Origin: Deuterostichococcus epilithicus
Taxonomy: Eukaryota > Chlorophyta > Trebouxiophyceae > Prasiolales > Stichococcaceae
DNA: 64,000 bases
Assembly: GCA_033439295.1 (NCBI GenBank)
Contig: JAVTLE010000014.1
Span: 1,116,001 to 1,180,000 of the forward strand
Direction: 5' to 3'
The notes under the pieces are model-generated. The model did not search any database. It was not told where the DNA came from and was given only the letters and a program-made list of their open reading frames with translations. The number at the start of each line of letters is the position of its first letter. The first letter of the stretch is position 1. A program made the translations under genes and the position numbers. Positions 36,599-48,135 of the stretch are shown here, piece by piece.

Positions 36599-38217
36599 GT
36601 CGAGGCTGCCACCCTCTTCAGTTGCAGCAATCGACGCAGCAAATGCTTTTTGTAGCGGGAGCAGGACAGACCATGTCGGACAATGTAGGATCTAACGTTG
36701 ACCTCGCCGGCTCACTCAAGAGCAGACGCCCTCGCGGCTGTGGCTCCGCAACTGACGATCCCTCCACAGGACTGCGCGTGCACCCCTCAGCTGCGCGTGC
36801 CCATGATGACACAGCGTACAACACCCTGGTTGGGAAAACACTCCCCGTGAACTGCTGCTTTCATCCTTGCTTTTGACTTTCGCAGTTGGTGGACCGCTTT
36901 CCCTGTAATCAGATACCGTTCACACTGCGTCTGCAGCTCCAGAACAGATCCAGCGACCCAGTCGTACCTGGTGAGATGCTGCGCTGTGGGGTACGAGGAA
37001 GGTTAACAGGGCAGCAAGGTGGACGGATGGGACTTGGATGTGCCCATCAGCTCGATTACAGACCATGCAACAGCACGTGGAGATTCCGACTAGGTACTGA
37101 CGTACAATTCGATTCAGAGTGGCGTGCTCGCTTGGACAATTAGGACAGTCACCACGTTGTGCATGGATTCTGGTGACACCACAGTATTGCAGAGTCTAGA
37201 CTGCGACAGCTGCAAAGCAAAACCAACTGCGCATGTCCCAACTGCGCTTATGCCAGAACTGCTAGCGGAGGACTTGGCATCTGTGCGCCTTGGCATTCTG
37301 TGCTGTCGGTCTTGCCGAACCCCCTGTCTGCATGCACCCCTGCCGGCCCTCCAGAATCACCTCCACTACAGCATGTCACTCCGAGGCGGTGGCTGTGGCG
37401 GCGGCCGGCGACCTGGCACAGACAGGCACATCGAATGAGCACGTTGCAGTCCGAATGCTGACGGCATGCACAAAACCTATCTTAACTTGTGGCAGGCAAC
37501 AACACACGTTGCTGCGCCGGCGAGTGTGTACTGCGGCGGCGGCGTCGGTGCCGGGTCGTAAGAGGTGCACCCGACGTGCTTCCTCTCACTGGCGCTGCGC
37601 TGCAGTGCCAGAAATATACAAAGTGAGCCAGGGGTTCTCGGCCACGTCCATTGAAGACGATGAGGGGCAAATGCGCTGTACCCACGCTGCGCCCGCGGCA
37701 TAAACGCCCGGTTCGCAGCAGACTGCCGCAGGCCTTGAGACGGCACGTCTGTGCGCTGCAGGCTCGAGAAATCCATCCTGTGTGCCGCAGGCACAGCTGC
37801 ATGCCTGGCCCGTAGTCCCTTGCCAGTGCCACACCTTCTTAGGCCTCCGCTTTGTCATGAGCTTGACGGCCTTGTGCTGCACGCGGGCCTCTGTCACGAG
37901 CCGGAGCGGCGCTGCCGCGATGGGCGCGGTCCTGCACGGCGTGACGAGCTGCTGGCCAAAAAAGCCGCCCATCCTGTCTGGCTGCTGTCGTTCACCTCGC
38001 CGGCAAACGCCTCACAGAGCCACGGGCAGCTTCAGGCCTTCGACACACCTTCCAGGATCAGTTTGCGGGCGTCTGCAAATGCTGCATGGCTGTCGACTTG
38101 CAGTGTGAAGGATTGAAGATGACGGTCGCCACGTGGCAGCGTGTTCTTCCAAGGGGTGCTGCACTCCTGTTGTTGTCGCCAGAGTGCGCCGATCATGCAG
38201 TCTGCGTCCCAAACAGC
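36599..38217. other. Spacer, no supported gene
   Basis: About 1.6 kb following the giant gene's stop. Candidate frames exist (plus 36673-36875, plus 37751-38116, minus 37586-37972) but none shows a family motif or a coherent exon chain. The first part is probably 3' UTR. Confidence 0.45.
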
Positions 38218-40810
38218 ATGCGGCGACTGCTGAGCTTTTCCAGAAAAGCCGCTCCGCCACCCGCGCCTCAGCCAGCGGCTGTAGTCCAGCCGGGCCGACC
38301 CCGTCAAAGCGTCGAGTCTCCGCCTCTCACGCTCGCCAAGACCCCGGATCGCGGCTCATCGATCGCTCCGGTATCAGCAGAGGACAGCCCCGGGCCGCGA
38401 CGAGACAGTGACGAATTTTTTGTCCAGGCGATCGAGGAGTTGGGTGACCAGGACTTCCTGTTGAGCCCGGAGAAGGTCACCACAGCGGACATCAACAGCA
38501 TACAAGGTGCCTGCAGGCCTGTGCGAGTGAAGCGCGCCTGAACGCGCATCGGGCGTGACACATCGTGGGCACTGGATGTGGGTGATCTAGTTCGGAGTTC
38601 GGAGTCGGACGTTCGAAAGTACAGCACACGCACGTCTGACGCTGCTTGATCTGCGCTTGCAGTGTCATCTGCAGAACTGCTCGTCGGGGAATTCATTCGA
38701 GCAGAGCAGCTTGCCGCGACATTCCAGCTGTGCGCACCGCTCATGTCCGCCTAACCGCGAGCCCGTTAGCCCACCACGCAACGCCGCTGCTGCGCAGAGG
38801 CGGCGCATCAGCCGCGGGACCGATCGAGGGCAGTGCGCACCCTCGCTTACGGGTCCCCCGCTTCGGGCACAGGGTCGGTCAGCGACGAGTCTGAGAGACA
38901 TCGCCGCAGCGGTAGCGGCGCCGCCAGGTCACTGTTCGGCGCCAGCGAGGACGACAAGTCCTGGTGAGGACCCGGCATCAAAGGCTTGAGCAGTCAGCAT
39001 GGCCAGTGGGGCGGGCGGCAATCTGTGCAGTGATGCTGCTTTGACGCGGCTACATCTGAACTGCATCTGGTTGAGTTGGCCAGTCGCTTCTGTGAGGCGC
39101 CATCAGCTGGAGAGGCGACGGTCGTTGGAACAGCAGCAGCAACGATTGATGTGTCGCCGTCAGTGTTTTGGCTGAACCATATCTGCTTCGTGGCTGTGGC
39201 GTGCTGATGATCAACCACTGCAGCATGAGCTAGTTTGCTACAGTGGCAGCGAGAGGAGTTCCTGGGGCTCTTGAGAATTGCATGTTTCAGCAACTCGAGT
39301 TATGATCACGACAGTGTGCTCTCTTATACCGTCCCCAGACCTGACTTGCTGCCGTTTTTGCATCATGCAGGTTGGTGGCAGCACCTGCTGGTGCATCCCC
39401 AGGCGGCGGCTTCATGTTGGAAGACAGGTGCACTTCGTCCCTCGTTCACTTTGCATTCTGGCGATCTCTTGCATGAAGGCTGTACGGTCGAGCGCTGCAA
39501 TCCCACAGCCCCTCACCTCAGCAGCTAGCGTGACTCTCAGAGCGCCACTCATGCAGCCCGCCCCCGCGCTCGGCCGGCCGGCCCGCTCCGGCGCCGTTTT
39601 CTGCATCGCCGTCAAAGATCCCCTCGCTTTCCAACACGCCCCAGAGTGCGCACAGCAGCAGCTGCGTGCTTGCAAGCATCGCTTCACCTGTGCCAGACGT
39701 TGCCTTTGTACTGCCGCTGTACTGCACGCTGTTGCAGTGCAATGGCCATCACTTGTTCGAGCCTGAGCCAAAGCTCTCCTGCACACAGCGCAGCCCTGCC
39801 ATGCCACAAGCACCTCCAGCCTTCACTACAGCCTCTGCTCCGGCCACAGGCTGAGTGCCGGTCCCATGCGGGCCCGGCGATGGTACACACCTGCTCTAAC
39901 CAGCACATGTGCTACTAGCAGGCACTCGGTCGATGATCCCCAAGCCGGGGTCCAACTACTCGTCGCCAGGCAAGGCGGGCGCCGCGTCGCGCATCCCGGC
40001 GACGCCGACACCGACGCCCGCCAGCTCTGCTCTCCAGGAGCTGTCGCAGCGGTACGAGGAGTCGCCCTCGCGGCTGCCGCGGGGGCCGTCGCTGGCCTCG
40101 CCGCCCGACTTGGGGCCCTCCTCGCAGGTGCGCTGCGCTGCCGCATGCGTGCTGTTGCTGTTGCCCTGGTGCTCATGTCTGTCAGGCCTGGTGTTGAGCG
40201 TCGTGAATGTGACGAGGGCATTCTAGGGAGCCAGCTGCATCAACCTTGCAATCTCCTCGGTCTGCTGGGTTCTGTCTGCGATTTAGCCGTGCTGGAGATT
40301 GCCTGCCAGCATTTCAGTGCCTTCAACCATGGCAAATGTCATTTTCTTCAGCAGGGGCCGCCGCCGTCAGCGTACCAGCCTGCAGACGCAGCCGAGCAGC
40401 CAAGCGCACACGAGCAGAAGAGGGCTTATGGGCAGCCGGGAGCGTTCGGACAGTCTACAGAAGAGTTGCAGCCGGCGGCGCAAGCGGCGGAGCCCCACGC
40501 GGAGCTGCCGCCAGCCTCGCCATGTGCCGACATGCCCTGGAGCGAGCCGCCGTCCGCGCAAGGGGAATACGATGCCTGGCCCGTGGCCGGCCACGCGCCG
40601 CGGCGCTCGCAAGAGGGGCAGTCACAGATCCAGCCAGCGCCGAACGGCAGTGGCGACGCCGGCGAGCGACCTGCCGGAGCAAGGGCGGCGGCGGGCGCGG
40701 CGTTGGCCTCCGAGGCGGGGCAGAAGGCAAAGAGGCCCGGCGGTCAGCAGGCGCAGCAGCAGCCAGAAGAGAAGAAGGCGAAGCAGTGCTGCGGCTGCTG
40801 CGTCATGTGA
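38218..40810 (+). CDS. Disordered Pro/Ser/Gln-rich protein with CaaX box
   Basis: No family recognised. Exons with consistent phase: 38218-38506 (MRRLLSFSRKAAPPPAP... QAIEELGDQDFLLSPEK), 38798-38963 (SVSDESERHRRSGSGAARS), 39371-39427, probably one around 39555-39660 (SASPSKIPSLSNTPQSAHSS), about 39915-40127 (IPKPGSNYSSPGKAG, ALQELSQRYEESPSRLPRG) and 40352-40810. The middle exon joins are uncertain. The last exon is rich in Pro, Ala, Gln and Glu and ends KKAKQCCGCCVM. The terminal CCVM fits a CaaX prenylation box, with further cysteines upstream that could be palmitoylated, and lysines before it. Inference: a membrane-tethered scaffold or signalling adaptor with many S-P and T-P sites. Confidence 0.62.
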
Positions 40811-41642
40811 AGCGGCATCTTGCAACGCTGGCGCATGACAGGCCGGCGGCCGCAGACGGGTGTGCAGGAGGGACACACTGTGTACCGGTCGTTGGCCTGT
40901 CCCATTTATTTTGGCAGCATGCTGGTTCCACTGCTGCTCAGTTGCAATTTTATGAAATCTGACTCTGATATCAAACACATCGCTGTTCAGTCGCACGTTG
41001 CAGTTCGGGTTGACAACAGGAGGTGCTGCGTTGTGGTTTCAGCTTGAGTTGACAAGAGTTGATCGTACATTTGCCGCGGCCACTTTCTCCCACGCACGTG
41101 AGCATATCCTACATCAGCGCCTGATCGGCGCAAAATAATCAGTGTTGGCATCGCCTCCGTCTACTCCCTCTGTCGTGCCTAGACCTTCAAACCACAGCCT
41201 AAATCATGCAATGCATGAAGCAGTTCACTGAAACCATCACTGATCAAGATTCATCAGCTTGAATCCTAACGAACATCGCCGCAGGGGCATACAGACCGCA
41301 ATATGGCGTCGCATTCTGCATGTGCTGCTGAGGAATGTGCTCTACAGTGCCACCCCGCACGCCTCCCTCGGTCCACATGCAAAGGGTGTCTCATCCTTGG
41401 TGCGAGTTTGTCATCTGTCTCCAGCTAAGCCGCCTGCGGAGCACATTGCCAGCATGCATGTTAGTCCTCCAGGGTGCCGTCATGCACGCACAACGTTGTC
41501 GGCAAAGCAGGCAGCAAAGCGTGGGGGCCAAGGCTTTGCCATCCAGAGTTGCACTGGTGCAAGAATACAGTCCCTGCCGTCAGGACATCGCCAAGACATC
41601 TGTGTGCACACCTGCTGTAATTTGAGTAGTTCGTTTGCGATT
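40811..41642. other. Intergenic, nothing recognised
   Basis: About 830 bases of lower GC content with no motif-bearing frame on either strand. Confidence 0.5.
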
Positions 41643-42560
41643 TCATGCGCTGCTGGAGACGCAGCAGTTCACAAGGCGCTTGGCGAGGCTGCCACCATGC
41701 TCTCGTCGACGTTGCAGCTGTACCGCTTCACTCGAGCCCGCTGCGAACGTGGCTTGTGGCAGGCCTGCAGCATCAACCATAGTGTCTGCAATGACTGAAG
41801 GTGACGTGGTCCGCATTGCCGGAGACAAATATAATTTGGCAGTGCATGCACGTTACATCATCGTATCCTCAAGCTCACATGTGCACATACATGCATGCGG
41901 TACCTTATTTTGGATTTGCACACTGAAAAGTTAGTACTCGAGACAGACAGACGACACAGGCAGACTTGGGGTGGATGGCGTACCTGGTGACCATGACGTG
42001 CGGGTTTGCATGCCGCCGCATTGCAGCTGGCTCAGGGGCAGATCCTCCGGCGAGGAATGCTGCCGCTGGTGCCGCAGCTGGCTCGATGTCATCTCGCGAT
42101 GCGGCACCGTGCCGCGGGGCACGCTGACCTGTCCCCATCGATCCTGCAGCTATAATATGGTTGCAGCTATATAATGGACAAAATTTGTATCAGCCGGCGT
42201 GTGAGCGGACAAACGGTTGAATGCGACAGCCGCAGGACAGCATGCGACCTCAAACTCAAAAGAGTGCAGGGCGCGCGCAGACCATTGTGGTGGCTGATAA
42301 AGGCTCCATGATCGATTCCCTGTAGCGGCACACGTCCAGCGGCGACGTGAAGGCTGCAATGTCAATCACTTTTGGACCTATGCTGTCCACTGCGCTGCCT
42401 GTGTTGCTGGAGCTGCTGGAGCGTGGGCTGAAGAGCTGCACCACAGATGAGGAAAGCGACAAGCTGCGAGGTCGGGAGAATGATTCGGATGTTGAGGCTG
42501 AACGCCGAATAGCGGCCTGGCCATGGTTGATCGACTGTGACAAGGATGGACCCTGCAAAT
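41643..42560 (-). CDS. Hypothetical protein, weakly supported
   Basis: A possible three-exon 3' part: an exon from about 42560 down to the donor near 42290 (serine-rich; SFSRPRSLSLSSSVVQLFSP, then GPKVIDIAAFTSPLD), an exon about 42133-41985 (VSVPRGTVPHREMTSS), and a last exon ending SLAKRLVNCCVSSSA with stop at 41643. Phases can be made to agree, and the frame stays open upstream to an ATG at 43167. I recognise no family; the model may be spurious, since that ATG lies only about 20 bases from the start of the divergent glyoxalase gene. Confidence 0.3.
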
Positions 42561-43185
42561 AAGGCTGCGAAATCGGCGACTGCATCCGACGATCGATTAC
42601 CCGGTGATGGTCGCCGCGGCCATGCCAGAAAGAATGGACAAGAGTCTGGCAAGAACTGCTCGAGACTGTTGAAATGGAGTCTCGATCTTCCCGCGGCAGC
42701 AAGGTGCGCAGGAGATGGCGGGGCCCTTGCAGGCTTGGCTTCCGATCAGCGGAGCAATTATCATACAGTTTACATCTGCATCGACACCTTTCGGCCCCTA
42801 GCCAAACACATGCATTGCGGTGCCAACATCCACAGCTTGCGGCCTTGTATCCTCGCATCGCCAAATCTTGTAATATTTTGTCGATCCCGAAAGGCGTTGC
42901 TGAAAACGTCGTCGCCCGCGAGGCCTCGGAGTTCAGGTGCAGACATGATCGATGAAAATCGCCTAACATCAGTATTTGTTTCCCTGATCGGTCTTGCCGA
43001 TCATCAACATGTGATGCCAGACGCGTGCGTGCGCACACTCGATGCTTGAGGATCGCGCTCGCACCTTTGCTGTTTTCTGTGCACCCGGTGACACTTGTTC
43101 TCATCGGTACAACTGCGCCGTCCACGTGTCCTGTATGCTTTACACGTGTCGTTGCAAACTCTTGCATGCAGGACGCAGCCTCATC
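42561..43185. other. Upstream region of glyoxalase gene
   Basis: About 620 bases. A minus-strand frame is open across it but its product lacks motifs. Likely promoter and leader of the plus-strand glyoxalase gene. Confidence 0.4.
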
Positions 43186-44547
43186 ATGGCGCAGTCAAAG
43201 CAGGAGCTGCTGAGCACGCCTGGCGTGGCCACGGAGCAGGACCCCTCCACCAAGGAGTTCATTTTCCAGCAGACCATGTGCGTTGCTTCTGAACGCTGGC
43301 GTAGCCATGCATAGCATGCATTGCATGCAATGCATGCGCCAAGGACAGCTGCCGCTCATGGTGACAGCTGATGGCCCAGTTGCGATCCGCTGTCGCAGGT
43401 ACCGGATCAAGGACCCCAAACGCAGCCTGGACTTCTACACGCGCATCATCGGCATGCAGCTGCTGAGGCGCGAGCGCGCCGAATTACAAAGCCGATGATT
43501 TGTTTTTTTGTGTCTGAAAAACTACTCTGCAGATGTTCCCTTTCATCGCACACTGGGGTCCACCAAACAAATTGCGGTGACATGGCTGAACACAATTGCC
43601 TCCTCCCGCAGCAAGCTGGACTTTCCGGACGCCAAATTCACGCTTTACTTCCTTGGTTTTCATGGGAATGGGGACATCCCAGAAGACCCGCAGGACCGGG
43701 TGCGCTGCATACACGAGTGCATAGATTTCCGACACCCGATTTTTCATAGCAGAGTTGTGCAACGTCGCGTTCCGGGCACATGTGGACCATGGCGTATGTG
43801 CATGCTAATCTCCAGATTGTGGGCATGCAGGTCGAGTGGATGTTCAAGCAGCCTGCAAGTGGGTGCCCCCGAATTCAGGACACGTTGCATTCAATATTGC
43901 TATCAGCTCGTGCATTTGCGTCGAGCAGACCGTTAACATCGATCATTGCTGACACATATGTTGCCTTTGCAGCACTGGAGCTGACACACAACCATGGCTC
44001 TGAGGACGACGACTCCTTCGAGGCGCACAGCGGCAATACCGAACCCAAGGGCTACGGCCATATCGGGCTGTCCGGTGAGCAGCTGCATGATAGGACTCGT
44101 GGGTGGCTCCTGGTTCGTGTCTTGCCAAGCTCGACTCACATCGATGCAGTGGTCGTCGCTGGCATGACGGCTCGTGGGCGGCAGCCTGTTCGTCTTCTGT
44201 GGCGGCTGATGTAGTGGTAGCCGATGTTTCAACTTTGGCAATATGTTTGCCATTATTCGCCGCAGTGCCGGATGTGTATGCTGCATGCGAGCGCTTCGAG
44301 AAGCTCGGCGTTGAGTTCGTGAAGAAGCCTGACGGCGGCAGCATGAAGGTAACATGTTTGTTGTCCATGAGCACCTCATCCGTGATACAATTCGCAGGCC
44401 GAGCTGAAATCATGGTTTGCAAAGGAACGTCAAGGAGTGTCAGCGTTTGGTGCTCGTATGCAGGGCCTTGCTTTTATCAAAGATCCGGATGGGTACTGGA
44501 TTGAGGTCCTTAACGCCAAAGCGTCGCGCGTGTTCGCGGCGGAGTGA
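43186..44547 (+). CDS. GLO1: Glyoxalase I (lactoylglutathione lyase)
   Basis: Converts the methylglyoxal-glutathione hemithioacetal to S-lactoylglutathione. Seven exons: 43186-43277, 43399-43467, 43612-43699, 43831-43858, 43973-44074, 44266-44348, 44464-44547, giving 181 residues, close to the human enzyme. Start ATG at 43186 ([14 protein letters not shown]). Motifs: [79 protein letters not shown] and [14 protein letters not shown]. All four metal ligands of the eukaryotic dimeric enzyme are present (Gln of QQTM, Glu of LELTHN, His of GHIGLS, Glu of WIEV). Intron 2 has a GC donor: AG/GCGCGA at 43468, and no GT is available that keeps LLSKLDFP. No targeting peptide is visible. Confidence 0.96.
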
Positions 44548-44670
44548 CAGTACTTTAGGGACAATCTTTTTGCTGCGGCAACACGAAGAGCGCATGAATT
44601 GGCTTTTAACAGGTTGAATTGAAATGAGATCAATGTGCACAAGGCGGGGGTTTCTGCACTATAAGACCAG

Positions 44671-44736
44671 CTAGGTAGGACGCTGATGACTCAACTTACA
44701 AACGACCAGTGCACATTGTAAGCCTTGCCTACCTAG
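44671..44736. terminator. Long imperfect hairpin between convergent genes
   Basis: Outer arms CTAGGTAGG (44671-44679) and CCTACCTAG (44728-44736) pair perfectly; inner arms CTTACAA (44695-44701) and TTGTAAG (44716-44722) also pair perfectly. It lies in the 240-base gap between two convergent stops, so a role in 3' end formation for either transcript is possible; that is inference. Confidence 0.6.
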
Positions 44737-44787
44737 TTGTACACACTTGCTCCAACTACGTCTACAGGTATTGCCAGGGCCTGTCGA

Positions 44788-47190
44788 TCAAGCCTTCAGC
44801 CGGATGCTTTCCAGCTCCTGCTGCACAAAGTCGCCAGCGGTGATGGTGGGATATGCCGCCTGCGCTGCAGCCGTCGCAAATGCGCCCAGCGGTGTCAACA
44901 CCTGCATCGCCTTCAGAAGTCAGCAGACTGCACGGAGCTCCTCGAGAGCGACCACTTGCACCAGAAAAGCTGCACGCAAGCAAACCCAGTAGGCCCACAT
45001 GCCGTTCAAGATGCAGAGCCCCAGCTGATTGCTGGTGCAGCTTGAGAGCATCAGAAGTGCTTCCCACAGCATGCGCACTTGGTCCGAGGCGATGTGGCCA
45101 AACACAGTGGAGGACACCCGCCACAGCGGCCGTCCGGCGCTCCGCGCAGCGTCGATTGCCGGCATGGTCGCATCGGTCACTACCACCTACAGCACGCAGC
45201 ATGGAGGCCAAGCTCGGGGCCAGGGTGAAGACAGGACACGGTTCTTTCACAGGGTGCTGTTGCTTTAACTGCAAGCAGCGCCAGGACCGGCAGCAGCAGG
45301 CGGAGCGGACCTCATGCATGCCCGCCCTCACGTGCCCGCCCGTCAGCCACTCCATCTGCTTGCCAGCCTGGAGGATGAGGCAGCCGTCTGCGTGCAGGTG
45401 ATGTCGAGAAAGGCTGAAACGTGGTGCAGGACCATGCAAATGGGGGCACAGATCAGGGATGAAACCTCCCGCAGCTGCTGGCAGGGACGCGGCCAGACTG
45501 TACGTCAGGCACAACACAACGCATACGACAGTACATCTCCCTTGCCAACGGCAACATGAGGTGCGAAACGTGCAGCCTGCGGCAGGTCGGCACCTGGGAT
45601 GCGGACGGGGATGCGAGTCCCATCCCGCAGCCACACGAACAGCCCTGGGTAGCGCGATTTGCCGTGGATCGTCAGGAAGTTGAGGTCACTGTGGAAGCCC
45701 GCGATCACCTTGCCCAGCTGTCCGTGCTTCTCCAGGTCAGCACCTGCGGTACCACCGCATCTTGGCGTGGGAAGCTCGAGGTTGCAACATCAGAATGCAT
45801 ATTCAGCGATCCACAGCGAGGATGGCACTCGGCATGCAAATCCGACATGCAGGGATGTCGAACTGTCGGATGGTGCACAAGGGGCAGGAGCGGCAGATGG
45901 CGGCAAGGGCAGGAGCGGCAGATGCAGCGGAGGCACCTGTGGGCGCCAGCAGGTGCGGACCAAAAGCCATGAGGTCGGTAAACGCCGCGCAAGGCAAGCC
46001 AAAACCCTCGGCCGCCAGCTCGGCCACAGCTGAAACCGCCGCCAGCATCTTGTTGCCCCAGCCCTCCACCACCTCCGTCCACTCGTCCAAGCCTGACACA
46101 TACAATGCATAATGACGATTGACATCAGAAGGAGGATTTTGCAAAGATAACAATGTGTGCACCGGAAAGGGTATCAAGCCATAAGGGATCCTACCGGCCG
46201 GGACGACTGGCGCAGCGTTGAGCTCAGCGTACTGCGTGGCCGCAGGGCGCGGACCAATGCGGGACATGAAGCGCCACTTGCAATCCGCGCCACCATCCTC
46301 CGCAAGCGGCGCCGCCCTGCACGCACAGTCAGCGACAATTGCTGTGGGTCCAGGCGGTCAGCCGGCTCTGCAGCAGCAGCACTTGCCAGGCGCGTGCCGC
46401 CCTCGCGCCTGCAGAGAGGGTCCTCAGGCACATTATCGTAAGCCAAGCCGCTCCTGGCCAGAAAGCCACAGGCAACACCACACGGCCGAGCAGGGGCATG
46501 ATCTCCACAGGGACAGGACAAGACAGCCTTCCGAGGCGAGAAGCAGGGCGGACCTGTGGCCGTCAGGCTGGCTGCGGATCATGGCCTGCACCGCGGCGTC
46601 ATGCGCCGCCTTGGGCACCTCGACGCCCTCTGGCGTGACGCCCACCTGCATGGCCTCGCAGCAGCTCGGAGATGACAAGCAGGCACAGAATAGAAACCGT
46701 TCACCTCCTCCAGACTTCGTCTGGGAGGCGCACATCGCACGATGCGCACCGGGGCTTGGATCGAATGCGATCGTGTGGCACCGAGTCGTACATATGCGCG
46801 GTGCACGTTGCGGTCGCTGTACCCGCTTGTGACAGACCTGGTAGTGGAGCTCGGGGCGCGCATCCCGCTGCTTGACCTCGCTGCTCTGCTGGAAGTAGCG
46901 CTCCATCATGTCCAGGAAGGTCGACTGATCCCTGCGTGACAGTTCGATGGGGTGAAGTTTGGAGCGTCTGGATGTTTCATATTGCATGCATGGAAATATT
47001 TGGCTGAGCTATCGGCGTGAGGACCGACCCTTCGAAGTTTCAAGGATTGCTGTATTGTCAGTAACTCCGGCACCGCGTACCTGGGCTGGACGCGTGGGTC
47101 GCGCACGACGCAGCAGCCCGTCCTGTGCAGGCACGAGGCAACGCCCCGTGCGAGCGCTGCCCTGCCGCCCGCCGCACTTGAGCCTGCCAT
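44788..47190 (-). CDS. 2OG-Fe(II) oxygenase, isopenicillin-N-synthase-like
   Basis: Nine exons: 47190-47081, 46931-46838, 46645-46554, 46316-46195, 46092-45937, 45743-45594, 45387-45311, 45186-45079, 44901-44788; 340 residues with phases agreeing throughout. The N-terminus is MAGSSAAGGRAALARG with RTGCCVVRDPRVQPRDQ, then FLDMMERYFQQSSEV, KWRFMSRIGPRP and FGPHLLAPTGADLEKHG. The double-stranded beta-helix core has the iron ligands H-x-D in AGFHSDLNFLTIHGKSRYPG and the distal His in TGGHVRAGMHE; the 2-oxoglutarate-binding R-x-S is in LWRVSSTVFGHIASDQ. It ends FVQQELESIRLKA. The HGKSRYPGLFVWLRDG signature matches a conserved plant and algal subfamily of unknown substrate. Not a hormone oxidase I can name. 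Confidence 0.92.
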
Positions 47191-48135
47191 GCAGCAGCAG
47201 GAGTTGGCTAGGAGTTGGTTAACACGAATGATCACGATGCGTGGGTGCGATCATGCCCCCTTGTCAAAGGACTTGTTTATTGTTTCTCGAGCAGCGTCAC
47301 GCGTCAGTCTTACTCCGTCGTGTCACAATTCAAATTTGAGGTGGTTGCACACGCACCGGGCAGGCAGGGCTGCAGGTCAAATACCGGCAGCACAGCGTCC
47401 ACTGCTGACGCCGTCATGTTTGCGGGCTTCTTGAGGCTCGCAGCCAGATCACTTTGTGGCGTCAGGCTATTGCCGATGCTAACAAGGGGCCTGTGTTGTC
47501 TTGACGTCATGCCACCACGAAAGGGCTTTTGCTCCTTCGCCCCAGTGATTGCAGGTGATATGACAAGCCGGTTTCCACTCGACCTGCGATTCTGCTAGGC
47601 CGTGACAGCCCAAAGACAGGGGAAGGTACGAATTTTGAGGAGGGCCGAAGTTGCTGTGCTCGAATCTGCCAGGTCGAGGTCCACGCGTATATTGTGTAAA
47701 ACAGTGGCGGTGAGGTTGTTTCATGAAGGCGAAAAGGCGGGCGAAGTGCGAATGTGAGGTCGCGTGCTACGTGTGCTGGCATTTCTGCCCTGCACACGTG
47801 GCAGGAAGGGCTTTGGTTGTCTTGGTGAAGCTCTGTTCCCTTGCGACCAATCCGACCTTGCAGGTCGTTCCGGAAACCCCACAGTGACCTTCGAGGCGCC
47901 TCCAGTTGGGCGTGTCGAAAGTCGAAAGGTTCGAGATCACCTTAGTTGCAACACTACGCTTCGGATTCCCCCCCAACATCGATATGAGGCTGCCGACGAC
48001 TTGATCCTGATGGGCTTACGCCCATCGTTCCTTCAGTGGTGTGGAAACTGTAGCAGAGAGCGTCTCTCGTGACCTCCTTCGAAATTCGCTGCTCGCGCGC
48101 GTCAGCAGCGTGCTGGGCACCTTGCGTTCATCGCT
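47191..48135. other. Divergent spacer, likely bidirectional promoter
   Basis: About 945 bases between the starts of the oxygenase (-) and golgin (+) genes. No motif-bearing frame was seen. GGTTCGAGATC near 47928 resembles a tRNA B-box, but no acceptor stem accompanies it. Confidence 0.5.

Noticed and set aside
37586-38116. Overlapping open frames of about 120-129 codons on both strands
   Set aside because: No splice pattern, motif or sensible composition; typical chance frames in GC-rich DNA.
42256-43167. A 303-codon minus-strand open frame starting with ATG
   Set aside because: Most of it lacks motifs and its composition (many Cys, Arg, His) looks non-coding; the start abuts the divergent glyoxalase start. 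Only its 3' part was kept as a weak hypothetical.
47925-47945. tRNA B-box-like GGTTCGAGATC
   Set aside because: No A-box at the right distance, no anticodon arm and no acceptor stem could be found.
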